Assembly: GCA_015698045.1 (NCBI GenBank)
Contig: BLAL01000234.1
Coordinates: forward strand, 372,001-436,000
DNA length: 64,000 nt
Origin: Rhizophagus clarus
Lineage: Eukaryota > Glomeromycota > Glomeromycetes > Glomerales > Glomeraceae
Direction: 5' to 3'
Within the stretch, counting starts at the first letter, position 1. Each line of letters starts with the position of its first letter. Position numbers and translations under genes: made by a program. The notes under the pieces are model-generated. The model made no database searches, was not told where the DNA came from, and was given only the letters and a program-made list of their open reading frames with translations. This document shows positions 1 through 11,755 of the stretch, in pieces.

Positions 1-430
1 AATTTATAAAGTAAAATTATTTTTTAAACAAGCAAAGTAATTGTAATAGTCATCCTATATTTATTCCAGTAATGAACAATTTTATACGTCTTTCTATATT
101 GTTTAATGAACAGATAATCAAATCTTTCCACTTAATTCTTATTTTTTCATGATATAGATAACAATATATTATATTACTGGTAGTTATATAATATTCAAAA
201 ATGTATAGGCAATCTTTAAGTTATTAACTTTTTTTTTCTTTTTTGTAGTGTTGCCGAACGAAAAATATGACCGGACTTTTGGAATTAAGGTAAGGGAGGG
301 CTGGGGAAGACGTTATTATTTTCTTTAAAAAATTTCCTGCTTTTATTTTTATAAGGATGTTAGATGAAATATAGATAGTAGATAGGTGCCATGCAGATGG
401 AGTTAACTCTGATTTGCAAATACGAAGCTA
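1..430 (+). mobile_element. Partial copy of a cassette-bearing element (truncated at window edge)
   Basis: This stretch resembles part of the hAT-like element at 13495-16036. Positions 241-248 are a splice-acceptor-like TTTTGTAG. Positions 249-289 match the repeated exon-like cassette of that element (ATGACYGGACTTTKGAATT core). Positions 290-294 are a GTAAG donor. Downstream, 345-425 (a TAAGGATGTTAGATG-type stretch and GCAGATGGAGTTAACTCTG) resembles 14668-14735 in the same order. No terminal repeat is visible because the left side lies outside the window. No protein is credible here. Confidence 0.5.
249..289 (+). other. Exon-like cassette with acceptor and donor
   Basis: A 41-nt segment preceded by a T-rich tract ending in GTAG and followed by GTAAGG. 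Its sequence is homologous to the tandem cassettes at 13860-14611. Splicing is inferred from the borders only. Confidence 0.4.
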
Positions 431-593
431 ATGAAATCAATGATATTTTAACATTATTAAATGATTTATTAAATATCTTTTATAAAAGCATTCTGTGCCT
501 TTCATATATTGTATATTTAAAAAAAATTATCTTTTTATTAAATGATCATACAATCATTGGTATATTAGTCATCTTCATTTTACTGGAAAAAAA

Positions 594-1200
594 ATGGGTC
601 ACATTTAACTCACCAATAATCATCTCACTAACAGTCATTTCACCAACAAATGTTTTACTGACAAATGTTTTGCCAACAGGGTTATTTCACCAACAGGTCA
701 TTTCACCAACATTTATAAAAAAATTTTTTTTAAACAAATAAAGAATTTTATTATTATCCTAATACATAGCTACAAAATTTTTTTTATAATGTATACACAA
801 TCATTTTCAAATAATATTGTATCCATATAAAATTTTTTTTATTTTTATTAACTGAAACAATATTTTTTTTTATTCTTATTAAAATCATTTTTTTTAAAAA
901 AAAAATGCAAAATTATTCACTCTAATCATAATAAATCTAAAATAATATTCATAGTTTTATTATGATTAAAAATAAAAACAGAAATCATATGTAAGTAAAA
1001 TACGTTAATGTTACTATTTAATTATATTATAGAATAAAAATATATGATATTTAATATGAGTTTATAAAAAAAAGTTTAAAATGATCATCAGTAAAACGTT
1101 TATCAGTGAAATATTTATCAGTGAAATGGCCCTGTCAATGAAACACTTGTTAATGAAATGACTGTTAGTGAAATAATTGTTGGTGAAATGAACCAGATCC
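594..1200. mobile_element. MITE with about 110-bp subrepeated terminal inverted repeats
   Basis: The left arm (about 594-715) contains repeated TTTCACCAACA / TTCACTAACA words. The right arm (about 1090-1200) holds the same words on the opposite strand (GTTGGTGAAAT, GTTAGTGAAAT). Aligning the arms head to tail gives an imperfect inverted repeat of roughly 110 bp around an AT-rich core of about 370 bp. I could not fix a target-site duplication or a superfamily. Confidence 0.6.
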
Positions 1201-2040
1201 AAAAAATTTGTTATAAAAAGGTTATTTTTATATATATTATTTTATAACTTTACTTCATATAATAGTATACGGTTCATAATTAATAAAATTTGGTTAATCA
1301 AAGGTTTTTTCATATATTAATATCTGTTTTATATTAACAATTTGTTATATAGTGTTCTTTATTATATCAAGGTTTGCTATAGAAAGAGATGACTGTACTG
1401 GTTTAGCAGATAGTTTATTTAATTTTAGATATATATTTTTATGTTTCCTTTTTTGTTTACATTTAGTGTAATTTTTTGTAGTTTTTTTTAAAATTTTTTT
1501 TACTTGTATTTCCTATTTTTCTTATAATACCTTCTTATTTAGTTCTTTGATCTGATTTCTTTTATTTTGTTTTTTTAGATAGCATATTATCATAGTTATC
1601 TGAATAGTTAACTTATCACTTTCTTTTATCAGGTTTTAACGGTTGTTTAATTATATAGAGATATCTTATAATCAGAGTCTTTCTGTTAGGTTATAATCAG
1701 TTTTAGGATATTTTTAGAGTAATAGGAATAAACAATTTTTTTTTTTTAATTAAATTTAATTAAAATACTAAAATTTTATGTAATTTATTTTATTATTTTG
1801 TATTTATGTTTAGAGTATTACTAATTTTAACTGAAGAAAATTTCTTCCCATATCACATGATTTATATATTACATTATTTTTTTTTAGAAACTTGATGCTA
1901 AGAAAAAAATATTTTTAATTTAAAATTTTTTATTTGAAATAATTTTTATATAATAAAATTTTATTTATAAACTATTAAAATTTATAATATAAATATATAG
2001 TATCAAAACAATTTATTAATTTAAGAGTTTATATATTTTA
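1201..2040. other. AT-rich sequence without recognisable feature
   Basis: No long ORF, splice-framed coding stretch or repeat with a clear partner was found on either strand. Confidence 0.5.
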
Positions 2041-2059
2041 TTAATTAAAAATATTTTTC

Positions 2060-2890
2060 TTAATAATAAGATGAATAAAAAAAAAAGAGTTATAATAAAA
2101 AAAAAGAATAAAGAATGAAAATATAATAAGGTAACAGAAAAAATAAAGGAATGATTGAAAAAAATAAAAGGTTAAAGAGGAAACAAAAAGTGTAAAGATG
2201 GAGTAAAAAGGATAAGGAAGAAGTAAAAAGTAATTTAAAGAATAAAGGAAGAACAAAAAAAAAGAAAAAATAATTGAAAAATGAAAAGTTAAAAAAATCA
2301 TGATAGGAAGGTGAAAAGGAAGGAAAATAATAATAAAAAGATAAAAAGAAAGAAATAAAACAAAGAGAAATGAAAAGAAAAGAAAAAAAGAAAAGAGGAA
2401 TAAAAAGGAAAAAAAAGAAAATAATCAGAAAGTAGAAGAGAAATAAAAAAAGAAAGGCATAAAAAAGGAAATTGATAAGAAGGCAAAAAGGAAGATAGAA
2501 AAATAAAAAGGAAGGAGAATAATAATAAGAAAATGAAAAATAAGGAGATAACAATAGGAATGCAAAAAGAAAAAAGATAATAATGGGGAGATGAAAAAAA
2601 GAGAAGTATAGAAGTAGAAAAACAAAAAGAAAGAGAATAATGATAGAAAGATGAAAAGAAAAGGAAAAATAATAAAAAGACAACAAGGAATAGGGATATA
2701 GAAGTAGAAAAATAAAAAGAAAGAAGATAATGATAAGAAGATGAAAAGGAAAAGGGAAAACAATAGGAAAATAAAAAAAAAGAGATAGGATTGAGTGAAA
2801 AAATAAAAAAGATAGAGAATAATAATAGGGAAATGAAAAGAAAGAGGAAAAACAATAGAAAAATAAAAAAGAAGAGACAAGATAGAGTGA
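2060..2890. repeat. Purine-skewed low-complexity tract
   Basis: About 830 bp in which the + strand is almost wholly A and G with scattered T, built from loosely repeated words such as GAAAAATAAAAAGAAAG and GATGAAAAG. Open frames on the - strand translate to runs of Phe, Leu, Ser, Tyr and Ile; these are compositional artefacts. The same composition fills the elements at 3158, 8067 and 19969, but I found no terminal repeats around this copy. Confidence 0.65.
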
Positions 2891-3157
2891 GAATCTTGAA
2901 CAATATATATATAAGTCAGATAAAAATTTCAAAATTTATTATGATCAAAAGCAAATTATTTTAAGTTTTGCTAAGTAAACTCTTATTATAACCTTTAAAT
3001 TTTTTATTCTTCTAAGCAATTTGTTTCTGACATATATTTAAGATTCCAAATTATATATGGCTAATATAAATTACATTAAAATAATTTATAAATTTAAAAA
3101 TCAAATACAAATAGATTTTAATATGACAAATAATTTTATTTAAGTATAAAAAGATAA

Positions 3158-5145
3158 GAGTAAATTGATTTAACACACCTTGTGTTGTAATGCATTTCCT
3201 ATCACGTGATAAATTTTATTAGCTGCGATTTAATTTAGATTATCATTAAAAATCTAATAAATTTAATAGTATGCAAATTTTTAATTACATAATCTTACAA
3301 TTAATTTTAAAATAACTAGCTAAAATTTATTGTAAATTTCAATATTATGTACTTATGTAAAATTTGATGATTGGCTAATTTATAAGAATATTGTCTGGTC
3401 AATGTATCACTAATTGACAATAATTTTCTGTATAAAAAAAATAACAAAATTTATTATATTAAACTATGACTTTATTCCTTTAAACTCTATTTATCAAAGG
3501 TAATATTTTTTACAATTATTTATCTTTAACATAACTAGTAATGATAATAATGATACAAAAAAGAGAAGCCTAATAATTATGATAATAAAAGAGAGAAATA
3601 ATGGAAATAATATTAGAAACAAATAATTGGAGATAACGAAGATGATAGAAGACAAAAGATATAGTAAAAAAAAAATAAGATAGTGAAAAGAAGAGGAAAT
3701 GAATGCGAAAATAAAAGAAACAGAATTAAAAACAAAAAAAAATAGGGACAAAATGAAAGGGAATAGAAATAATAATAAAAAGATAATGGAAGGGGACAAA
3801 AAAAAAGAAAGATGACAAAAAAAGGACAAAAAAATGAAAGGATGACAAAAGGGAGTTAAACAAAATAAAAGGATGATAAAAATGAAGAGATGATAAGAAT
3901 TGAATAAAAAAATGAAAAGATAATAAGGCAAAATGAAAAGATGACAAGAATAAAATGATGATAAAAACAAAATAATAATAAGAACAAAATGATGAGGATG
4001 AAATGATAATTGATGATGAGAACAAAATGATAATTAATGGTGAAGACAAAATGATAATTGATGATAAGAACAGACAAAATGATAATTGATGATAAGGATA
4101 AAATAATAATTGATGATGAAGGCAAAATGATGATTAATGAGGATGAAACAATGATGAGGACAAAATGGTAATAAGGATGAAATGATCATAAGAATGAAAG
4201 AAAAAAGAAGTGATAATAAAAAGTGAGAAAATAAATAAAAACGAAAAGAAAAGAGAAATAAATTAACAAAAGATAAACTATAAAAAAAAGAAAAAATAGT
4301 TAGTAAAAATGAAATATGAAAACAAAATTGAAAAAAAGATAAAAAAAAATGCCATACCTTATTTGCAAAACTAAAATCTAAAAAAAAGAAGGCAAAATGA
4401 TAATGATGAAATAAAATCGATGATGAGGATGAAATGATAATTAATGATGAAGACAAAATAATGATTGATAAGAATGAAATAATGATAAGGACAAAATGAT
4501 GATAAAAATGAAAATAATGATTATAAGAATAAAAGAAAAAAGGAGCGATAATGAAAAAGAAGAAAATGAATGAAAATGAAAAGAAAAGGGAAATAAATTA
4601 ACAAAAGATAAACCATAAAAAGAAGAAAAAATAATTAATAAAAATGAAATATGAAAACAAAATTGAAAAAAGATAAGAAAAAAATGCCATACTTGAAACG
4701 TCCTCAGAGATATTTGGAAATAAAAAGGTAAGGGTTGTTTCTTTTTTTTTGTTAATCTTGTTTAAGAACATTCTCTAACATTCCTCTATTATCTTTTTTT
4801 TATAAAAGCACCCCTGGAGATTTCTGAAGACAAAAAGATAGAGTTTATTTCTTTTTTTATTAATTTTGTTTAAGAACATTTCTAAAATTTTTTTATTAGT
4901 TTTTTTTATAGGAACGCCTCTTGAAGACAAAATGAATTTCTGGAGATGAAGGATAATGAAAAAAGCAATAGAAAATAATAAAATAATAAGAAGATTTACC
5001 TCAGTTTATTAAAAATAAAATAATAAAATAATGAAAAGTTGTAATAGCTTAAGATTATTTTGATTATTTGATAAATAAATAAAAACAATTAAACATGTGA
5101 TAAGGGGTGCATTATAATGTAGGAGTATGTTAAATAAATTATTTC
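3158..5145 (-). mobile_element. Non-autonomous Mutator-like element, copy B
   Basis: The left end reads GAGTAAATTGATTTAACACA and the right end, reversed, reads GAAATAATTTATTTAACATA. The subterminal sequence contains TATCACGTGATAA on the left and ATGTGATAAGGGGTGC on the right. The element is flanked by the perfect 9-bp direct repeat AAAAGATAA (3149-3157 and 5146-5154), the target duplication length typical of Mutator-like elements. The interior (about 3540-4690) is purine-rich on the + strand, followed by T-rich cassettes. No transposase is encoded. Orientation is given for the pyrimidine-rich strand, on which the exon-like cassette lies. Confidence 0.75.
4358..4377 (-). other. 20-nt exon-like cassette in element B
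   Basis: On the - strand a T-rich tract ending in TTTTTTTTAG precedes a 20-nt segment that is followed by GTATGGCATTTT. The two cassettes at 9139-9158 and 9580-9599 have the same length and nearly the same sequence. Splicing is inferred from the borders. Confidence 0.45.
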
Positions 5146-5154
5146 AAAAGATAA

Positions 5155-6660
5155 TTTAATTATAATAAATATATAATAATAGTAAATTAATTTTTTATAT
5201 TATTACAAAAAAAAATTGTAAAAATTAATTCACTAAACATTAATAAATTAATAATATAAAATGATATACTAGTGATCAAAACTTCAGAATTTTTAATTTT
5301 AATTAATATTAATATGATATTAATATATTATTGCATGATTTTAAAATTTGAAAATTAGTATTGTTATAAAAATGTAATTTTTTAAATAAATAATTGAATG
5401 TACAAAAGTTGGTTGTATTCTACGAGTATTAATCCAATCATCCTAAAATTTTATTATAAGTAAATTTAACTCTGCTAAACAATTTTACTTAAGCAAAAAA
5501 AGATAATTTCATTTGATCAAAGCAGTAAAATCTTACTTTGAAATTGCAAAACAGATTTTTGCAAAAAAATTAATAATACAAAAATAGCCAATACTTCACA
5601 AATATTAGTTAAATAGATTTGACATTACTGAAAAATTTTTTGAGCATAAAAAAGTAATTTCATTTGACCAAAATTCATTTTATATATAAGTAAAATTAGT
5701 AAATAAAAAATAAGAATATAAGAATATTATTATAAAAATATGATTTTTTTTATAAATATTAAATACAATATTGTGTTTATAAAATTAAAATGTGTAAATT
5801 AATAGAAAAGAAATATTAGTTTAAAAAAATTTTTTGTAAAAAATTTTTTTTGATATACATGTGAAATTAAAATTTTCTTTATATATATATATATATGAAA
5901 ATCTTTGTTATACGAATAAGAAGTTCTATTACGCAAATATAATTACTGAGCTGAAATAAAAATAAATTCAACTACACATTTAAATATCTAATCAACTAAA
6001 AATTTTATATTAAAATAAGCAAATAAAAGTCTTACATAAGATTTTTTTTTATATGATTATTAAGCAAATTTAAATTTAACATATTTATATATTGTTTAGG
6101 GTCTTATAGAATGGGAAAATAAAAAATAAAGAGAATAATGATAAAAAGATGAAAAAAAAAGGGAAATAATAGGAAAATAAAAAAAAAAGAAGGAGATAAA
6201 AAAAGGGTAAAAAAGAAGAAAAAAAAACAAAAGGAAAAAATTAGTAAAAAATGAAATGTAATAAGTGAAAATAAAAATAAAAAAATAAATATATCTTAAT
6301 TACAAAAAAAAACCAAATTACTAAAGAATCTAAAAAAAATAAAAGAAATGAAATACAAAAAATAAAATGTAAGAAATAAAATATAAAAGATAAAAAAAAA
6401 TTATAAATTAAAATCCTATAGTGACAAACATTTCTTAGTATACTTTAATTACAAAATCAGAAGGGTTAAAGAACCTAAAAAGAGTGAAAAAGTTAGTAAA
6501 GAACTAATTATAAGAAACAAACAAAAATAAAAATAGAAAGAAAAGAACACACTTTAAGCAAAAGATTTAAAAAAAATATATATTAAACGTTTTAGAGAAA
6601 AATATACATAGCATATCCACATATCTAAAAAAATTGATGAACAAATAACATAATCATATA
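5155..6660. other. AT-rich intergenic sequence with a small purine-rich patch
   Basis: No gene was recognised. Positions 6105-6260 are a short purine-rich patch like the tract at 2060-2890. A (TA)n run lies at about 5880-5895. Confidence 0.45.
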
Positions 6661-7773
6661 CAGTGGATATCAAAACAAACGCACCAAAATTTTTTAAAGT
6701 TGTTAATTGTTCTTATTAAATCAGTTTAAATCCAATTAAAATAAAATTTAAAATATAAATAATATATGATATAAACTATTAAAAAACAGAAAATTTAATA
6801 TAAATTCATTAATTAGTTTTTTAATTACTTAACATTAAACCAAAAAAACTTGGTGCTTTTGTTTTGCTACTTTTTAAAATTTTTAAAGAATCAAAATTTT
6901 TACAAAATTGTATTATGATTTTATAATAAAAAAATGTAAAATTAATTATTAAATAGCTTAAATTATTGATTAAAATTAAAAAAAATCAATACTTTTTAAT
7001 AATAAATTAATTTATTTATTTAATAAATATAGTTAAAAATTATTATAAAACTTATAAAATTTACAATTTTTTAATATAAGGTTTTTTTTGAATAAAATTA
7101 GATCAAAGTTTTTTATAATAAAATAATACTAAATTTTAGATTCTCCTAGTTAAGGAGAATATGCGAAAAAAAACTGCATTTACAATGGACTTCTAGTTAG
7201 TAAGAAATCATTAGTTAAAAAATAGTAATGATTTTCATTTTACATATAGTGTAAATGCAGTTTTTTTTCGCATATTCTCTTTAACTAGGAGAATCTAAAA
7301 TTTAGTATTATTTTATTATAAAAAACTTTGATCTAATTTTATTCAAAAAAAATCTTATACTAAAAAATTATAAATTTTATAAGTTTTATAATAATTTTTA
7401 ACTATATTTATTAAATAAATAAATTAATTTATTATTAAAAAGTATTGATTTTTTTTAATTTTAATCAATAATTTAAGCTATTTAATAATTAATTTTACAT
7501 TTTTTTATTATAAAATCATAATACAATTTTGTAAAAATTTTGATTTTTTAAAAATTTTAAAAAGTAGCAAAACAAAAGTACCAAGTTTTTTTGGTTTAAT
7601 GTTAAGTAATTAAAAAACTAATTAATGAATTTATATTAAATTTTCTATTTTTTAATAGTTTATATCATATATTATTTATATTTTAAATTTTATTTTAATT
7701 GGATTTAAACTGATTTAATAAGAACAATTAACAACTTTAAAAAATTTTGATGCGTTTGTTTTGATGCCCACTG
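6661..7773. mobile_element. 1.1 kb foldback MITE, Tc1/mariner-type ends
   Basis: The two halves are near-perfect reverse complements. The left arm runs from CAGTGGATATCAAAACAAAC to about 7185, and the right arm runs from about 7250 to GTTTTGATGCCCACTG, so each arm is over 500 bp around a loop of roughly 60 bp centred near 7217. It is bounded by TA on both sides (TA|CAGTGG ... CCACTG|TA), as expected for Tc1/mariner integration. Arm mismatches are few (for example CAC/ATC near the ends). No ORF of note. The full-length palindrome should form a hairpin or cruciform. Confidence 0.8.
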
Positions 7774-7894
7774 TAATACAACTGTATTACACAAGCCACA
7801 GAGGAAGGAAATTTTCTCTGATTAAGTTTAGTAATTCTCTTATGTTTATATATTAGTTTCTTTATAATTCTTAAATAAAATTTAGCAAGAAGTT

Positions 7895-8066
7895 GTTTAA
7901 TAGTGATCAGATTTTAATGATTTTAGACTTATTAAAATCATCTTATTAAAAGAAAGCTAATAGTTATAATTTTATAATGATTGGATTAATATTAACTGAG
8001 CAATTTGATTTTAAAAACCAGATCAGCATTTTTTATATGCAAAATTTGTGTAATATATATATATAT
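7895..8066. repeat. Diverged 192-bp repeat, left part split by element C
   Basis: AGTGATCAGATTTTAATGAT starts a unit that ends in TATGCAAAATTTGTGTAAT. The same unit recurs at about 10425, 11070, 11261, 11453 and 11646. The inserted element at 8067-10371 separates this copy from the others. Confidence 0.55.
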
Positions 8067-9138
8067 GAGTAAATTTATTTAACGCACCCTGCGTTGTAAC
8101 GCACCCCCTATCACGTGATAAATTTTATTGGTTGCGGTTTAATTTAGATTATCATTAAGAATTAAAATAATTGGCTAAAATTTATTGTACAAAAAAAATA
8201 ACAAAATTTATATATTAAACTGACTTTATTCTTTTAAACCCTGTTTATCAAAGGTAATATTTTTTACAATTATTTATCTTTAACATAACTAGTAATGATA
8301 ATAATGATACAAAAAAGAGAAGCCTAACAATTATGATAATAAGAGAGAGAAATAATGGAAATAATATTAGAAACAAATAATTGGAGATAACGAAGATGAT
8401 AGGAGATAAAAGATATAGTAAAAAAAAAGAAAGATAGTGAAAAAAAGAGGGAAAGAATGCGAAAATAAAAGGAACAGGATCGAAAACAAAAGGAAATGGG
8501 GACAAAATGAAAGGGAATAGAAATGAAAATAAAAAGATAATGGAAGGGGCAAAAAAAAGAAAAGATGACAAGAAGGGGACAAAAAAATGAAAGGATGACA
8601 AAAGGGAGATGAACAAAATGAAAGGATGATGAAAAACGAAGAAATAATAAGAAAGGAATGAAAAGATGAAAAGATGATGAGAAGAAATGAAAAGATGACA
8701 AGAATAAACCGATAATAAAAATAAAACAATGATAAAAACAAAATGATAAGAATGAAATGATAATTGATGATGAGAACGAAATGATAATTGATGATGAAGA
8801 CGAAACAATAATTGGTGATGAGAATGGATGAAACAATAATCAATGATAAGGACAGACAAAACGATAATTGATGATAAGGACGAAATGATAATTGATGATG
8901 AAGATGAAATGATGATTAATGAGGATGAAACAACGATGAGGATAAAATGGTGATAAGGATAAAACGATCATGAAAATGAAAGGAAAAAGGAGCAATAATG
9001 AAAAAGAAGAAAGTGAATGAAAACGAAAAGAAAAGGGAATAAATTAACAAAAGATAAACCATAAAAAGAAAAAAAATAGTTAGTAAAAATGAAATATGAA
9101 AACAAAATTAAAAAAAAAGATAAGAAAAAATACCATAC

Positions 9139-9158
9139 CTTGTTCGCAAAACTAAGAT
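9139..9158 (-). other. 20-nt exon-like cassette, first in element C
   Basis: On the - strand TTTTTTTTTTAG precedes, and GTATGGTATTTT follows, a 20-nt segment that matches the cassette at 9580-9599 except for two positions. Confidence 0.45.
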
Positions 9159-9579
9159 CTAAAAAAAAAAAGTAGGTGAAATGATGATGATGAAATGAAA
9201 TCGATGATGAGGATGAAATGATAATTAATGATAAAGACGAAATGATAATTGGTGATGAGGATGGATGTATGAAACAATAATCGATGATAAGGACAAACAA
9301 AATGATGATTGATGATAAGGACGAAATGATAATTGATGATGAAGATGAAACGATGATTGATGAGGATGAAATAACAATGAGGACAAAATGGTAATAAGGA
9401 TGAAACGATCATGAGAATAAAAGGAAAAAGAAGTGATAATGAAAAAGAAGAAAGTGAATGAAAACGAAAGAAAAGGGGAATAAATTAACAAAAGATAAAC
9501 CATAAAAAGAAGAAAAAATAGTTAGTAAAAATGAAATATGAAAACGAAATTGAAAAAAAAGATAAGAAAAATGTCATAC

Positions 9580-9599
9580 CTTGTTTGCAAAACTAAGAC
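9580..9599 (-). other. 20-nt exon-like cassette, second in element C
   Basis: On the - strand CTCCTTTTTTTAG precedes GTCTTAGTTTTGCAAACAAG, which is followed by the donor GTATGACATT. The length is not a multiple of three. Confidence 0.45.
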
Positions 9600-10007
9600 C
9601 TAAAAAAAGGAGGCAAAATGATGATGATGAAATGAAATCGATGATGAGGATGAAATGATAATTAATGATAAAGACGAAACGATGAGAACAGATGTATGAA
9701 ACAATAATCGATGATAAGGACAGACAAAACGATAATTGATGATAAAGACGAAATGATAATTGATGATGAAAACAAAATGATGATTGATAAGGATGAAATA
9801 ACGATGAGGACAAAATGGTGATAAAGATGAAACGATCATGAGAATGAAAGGAAAAAGAAGCAATAATGAAAAAGAAGAAAGTGAATGAAAACGAAAAGAA
9901 AAGGGGAATAAATTAATGAAAGATAAACCATAAAAAGAAGAAAAAATAGTTAATAAAAATGAAATATGAAAACAAAATTGAAAAAAGACAAGAAAAAAAT
10001 GCCATAC

Positions 10008-10028
10008 CTGGAACGCCCTCAGAGACAT
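10008..10028 (-). other. 21-nt exon-like cassette, third in element C
   Basis: The - strand acceptor TTTTCATTTCCAG is followed by 21 nt (core CTCTGAGGGCGTTCC) and the donor GTATGGCATT. Weaker relatives of the core occur at about 10120-10145 and 10225-10245 with decayed donors. Confidence 0.4.
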
Positions 10029-10380
10029 CTGGAAATGAAAAGGTAAGGGTTGTTTCTTTTTTTTTTTGTTAATCTCATTTAAGAACATTCCCTAATGTCT
10101 CTCCATTGTCTTTTTTTTATAGAAACACCCCTAGAGACTTCTGGAGACAAAAAAGTAGGGTTTATTTCTTTTTTTTTGTTAATTTTGTTTAACATTTCTA
10201 ACATTTTTTTATTATTTTTTTTTATAGGAATGCCTCTTGGAGATGAAATAAAATAATGAAAAGTTGCAACATGCTTAACGGCTTAAGATTATTTTATAAA
10301 TAAAATAAAAACAATTAAACACGTGATAAGGGGTGCGTTATAATGCAGGGGTGCGTTAAATAAATTATTCCTATATATAT

Positions 10381-10760
10381 ATATATATATATTAAATAGT
10401 TTGATTGTATTATAGATTCTAGTAATCAGATTTTAATGATTTTAGGCTTATTAAAAAGGTCTTATCAAAAGAAAGCTATTGATAATAATTTTATAATAAT
10501 TGGTTTAATATTGGTGAATAATTTAATTTTAAAAATCAGATTAGTATTTTTTATATGTAAAATTTATATAATATTAAATATTTTGACTATATAATTAACT
10601 CTTCATATAATCATCAAGTTGGTTATACCCTTAACTGATGATTGTATAGAGGTGTGATTATATATGTATAGTATATAATTTTTTTATCAAAAATTATTAA
10701 AATTATCTTAATTTTGACCTGAATTATAAATTATAAAATTATAAATCATATTACATATTA
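10381..10760. repeat. 192-bp repeat remainder and AT-rich spacer
   Basis: About 10425-10590 continues the repeat family seen at 7895; the rest has no recognised feature. Confidence 0.4.
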
Positions 10761-10805
10761 CAGTCAACTTTCTTTATAGTCACTTCTGTTATAGTCACAT
10801 TACCT

Positions 10806-10901
10806 CAGTGTTGGCACGTTGGCTGTTTGGTCGAGGTTGGCCGTTGGCCATTTGGCCAAAACAGCCAAAAAAGTCTTGGCTGTGGCCAAATGCCAACATT
10901 G
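10806..10901. mobile_element. 96-bp hAT-type MITE
   Basis: The ends are CAGTGTTGGCA and TGCCAACATTG. Flanks are CATTACCT (10798-10805) and CATTACTT (10902-10909), an 8-bp duplication with one mismatch, as expected for hAT elements. The inside is GC-richer than its surroundings and full of TTGGC/GCCAA words that extend the inverted repeat. Confidence 0.75.
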
Positions 10902-11049
10902 CATTACTTTATATAGTCACTTTAGTTGAGTGTTCCAAATTTTCATATATAAAAACTATCATTTATAGTCACAAATTACCTATAATTACAATCATATCTT
11001 TTTTTAAAAAATTTATATAAATATGATTATAAAAAGATATTTATTAAAA

Positions 11050-11755
11050 TATAATTGTTCTATGATCTAATGATCAGATTTCAATGATCTTTAGCTATTA
11101 GGTTCATCTTATTAAAAGGAATCAGACGTTAGTAATTTTATAGTGATTGGATTAATATTGACTGAGTAATCCAATTTTAAATATCAAATTAGCATTCTAT
11201 ATATGTAAAATTTATGTAACATTTAATATTTTGATTTTATTTTAACTACAACAGGTTTTAGTGATCAGATCTTAATGATTTTAGACTCATTAGAATCATC
11301 TCATCAAAAGGAATCTAATAGTAATAATTACATAATAGTTGGATTAATATTGACTGAGAAATTCGATTTTAAAAACCAAATTAGCATTTTATACATGTAA
11401 AATTTGTGTAATATTAAATATTTTAACTGTATTTTAATTACTATGGGTTCTAGTGATCAGATTTTAATGATCTTAAGCTCATTAAAATCATCTTATCAAG
11501 AGGAAACTAATGATAATAATTTTATAATGATTGGATTAATATTGACTGAGCAATTTGATTTTAAAGACCAGATCAACATTTTTTATATGTAAAATTTGCA
11601 TAATATTAAATATTTTTACTGTATTTTAATTATTATGGGGTTCTAGTGATCAGATTTTAATAATCTTAGGCTTGTTGGAATCGTCTCATCAAGAGGAATC
11701 TAATGGTTATAAATTCATAATAATTAGAATAATATTGACAAAATTACTATGATGT
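11050..11755. repeat. Tandem 192-bp repeats
   Basis: Units start at GTGATCAG near 11261, 11453 and 11646, a spacing of 192-193 bp, with an older unit from about 11070. Each unit contains a TGATTGGATTAATATTGACT-type word and ends in TATATGTAAAATTTGTGTAA. Short ORFs within are not credible genes. Confidence 0.65.

Larger units (their letters stand above)
8067..10371 (-). mobile_element. Non-autonomous Mutator-like element, copy C
   Basis: The terminal inverted repeat is about 50 bp (left GAGTAAATTTATTTAACGCA, right reversed GGAATAATTTATTTAACGCA, continuing to TATCACGTG). The insertion lies in a (TA)n run, so the 9-bp duplication TATATATAT is compatible but not diagnostic. The interior repeats a block of GATGAAATGATAATTGATGA-type words at about 8700-8960, 9180-9420 and 9610-9850, each followed by a shared tail that ends near a cassette. 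It is closely related to copy B in ends, interior and cassettes. No transposase is encoded. Confidence 0.75.

Noticed and set aside
2041..2932. Long - strand frames of Phe, Leu, Ser and Tyr as membrane proteins
   Set aside because: They exist in several overlapping frames because the + strand has few T or C, so stops are rare; composition and repeated words explain them. Same for 3494-4456, 8248-10088, 20298-21453 and 23073-23681.
10808..11020. Trp-rich + strand ORF at 10808
   Set aside because: Its distinctive start lies wholly inside the 96-bp hAT MITE.
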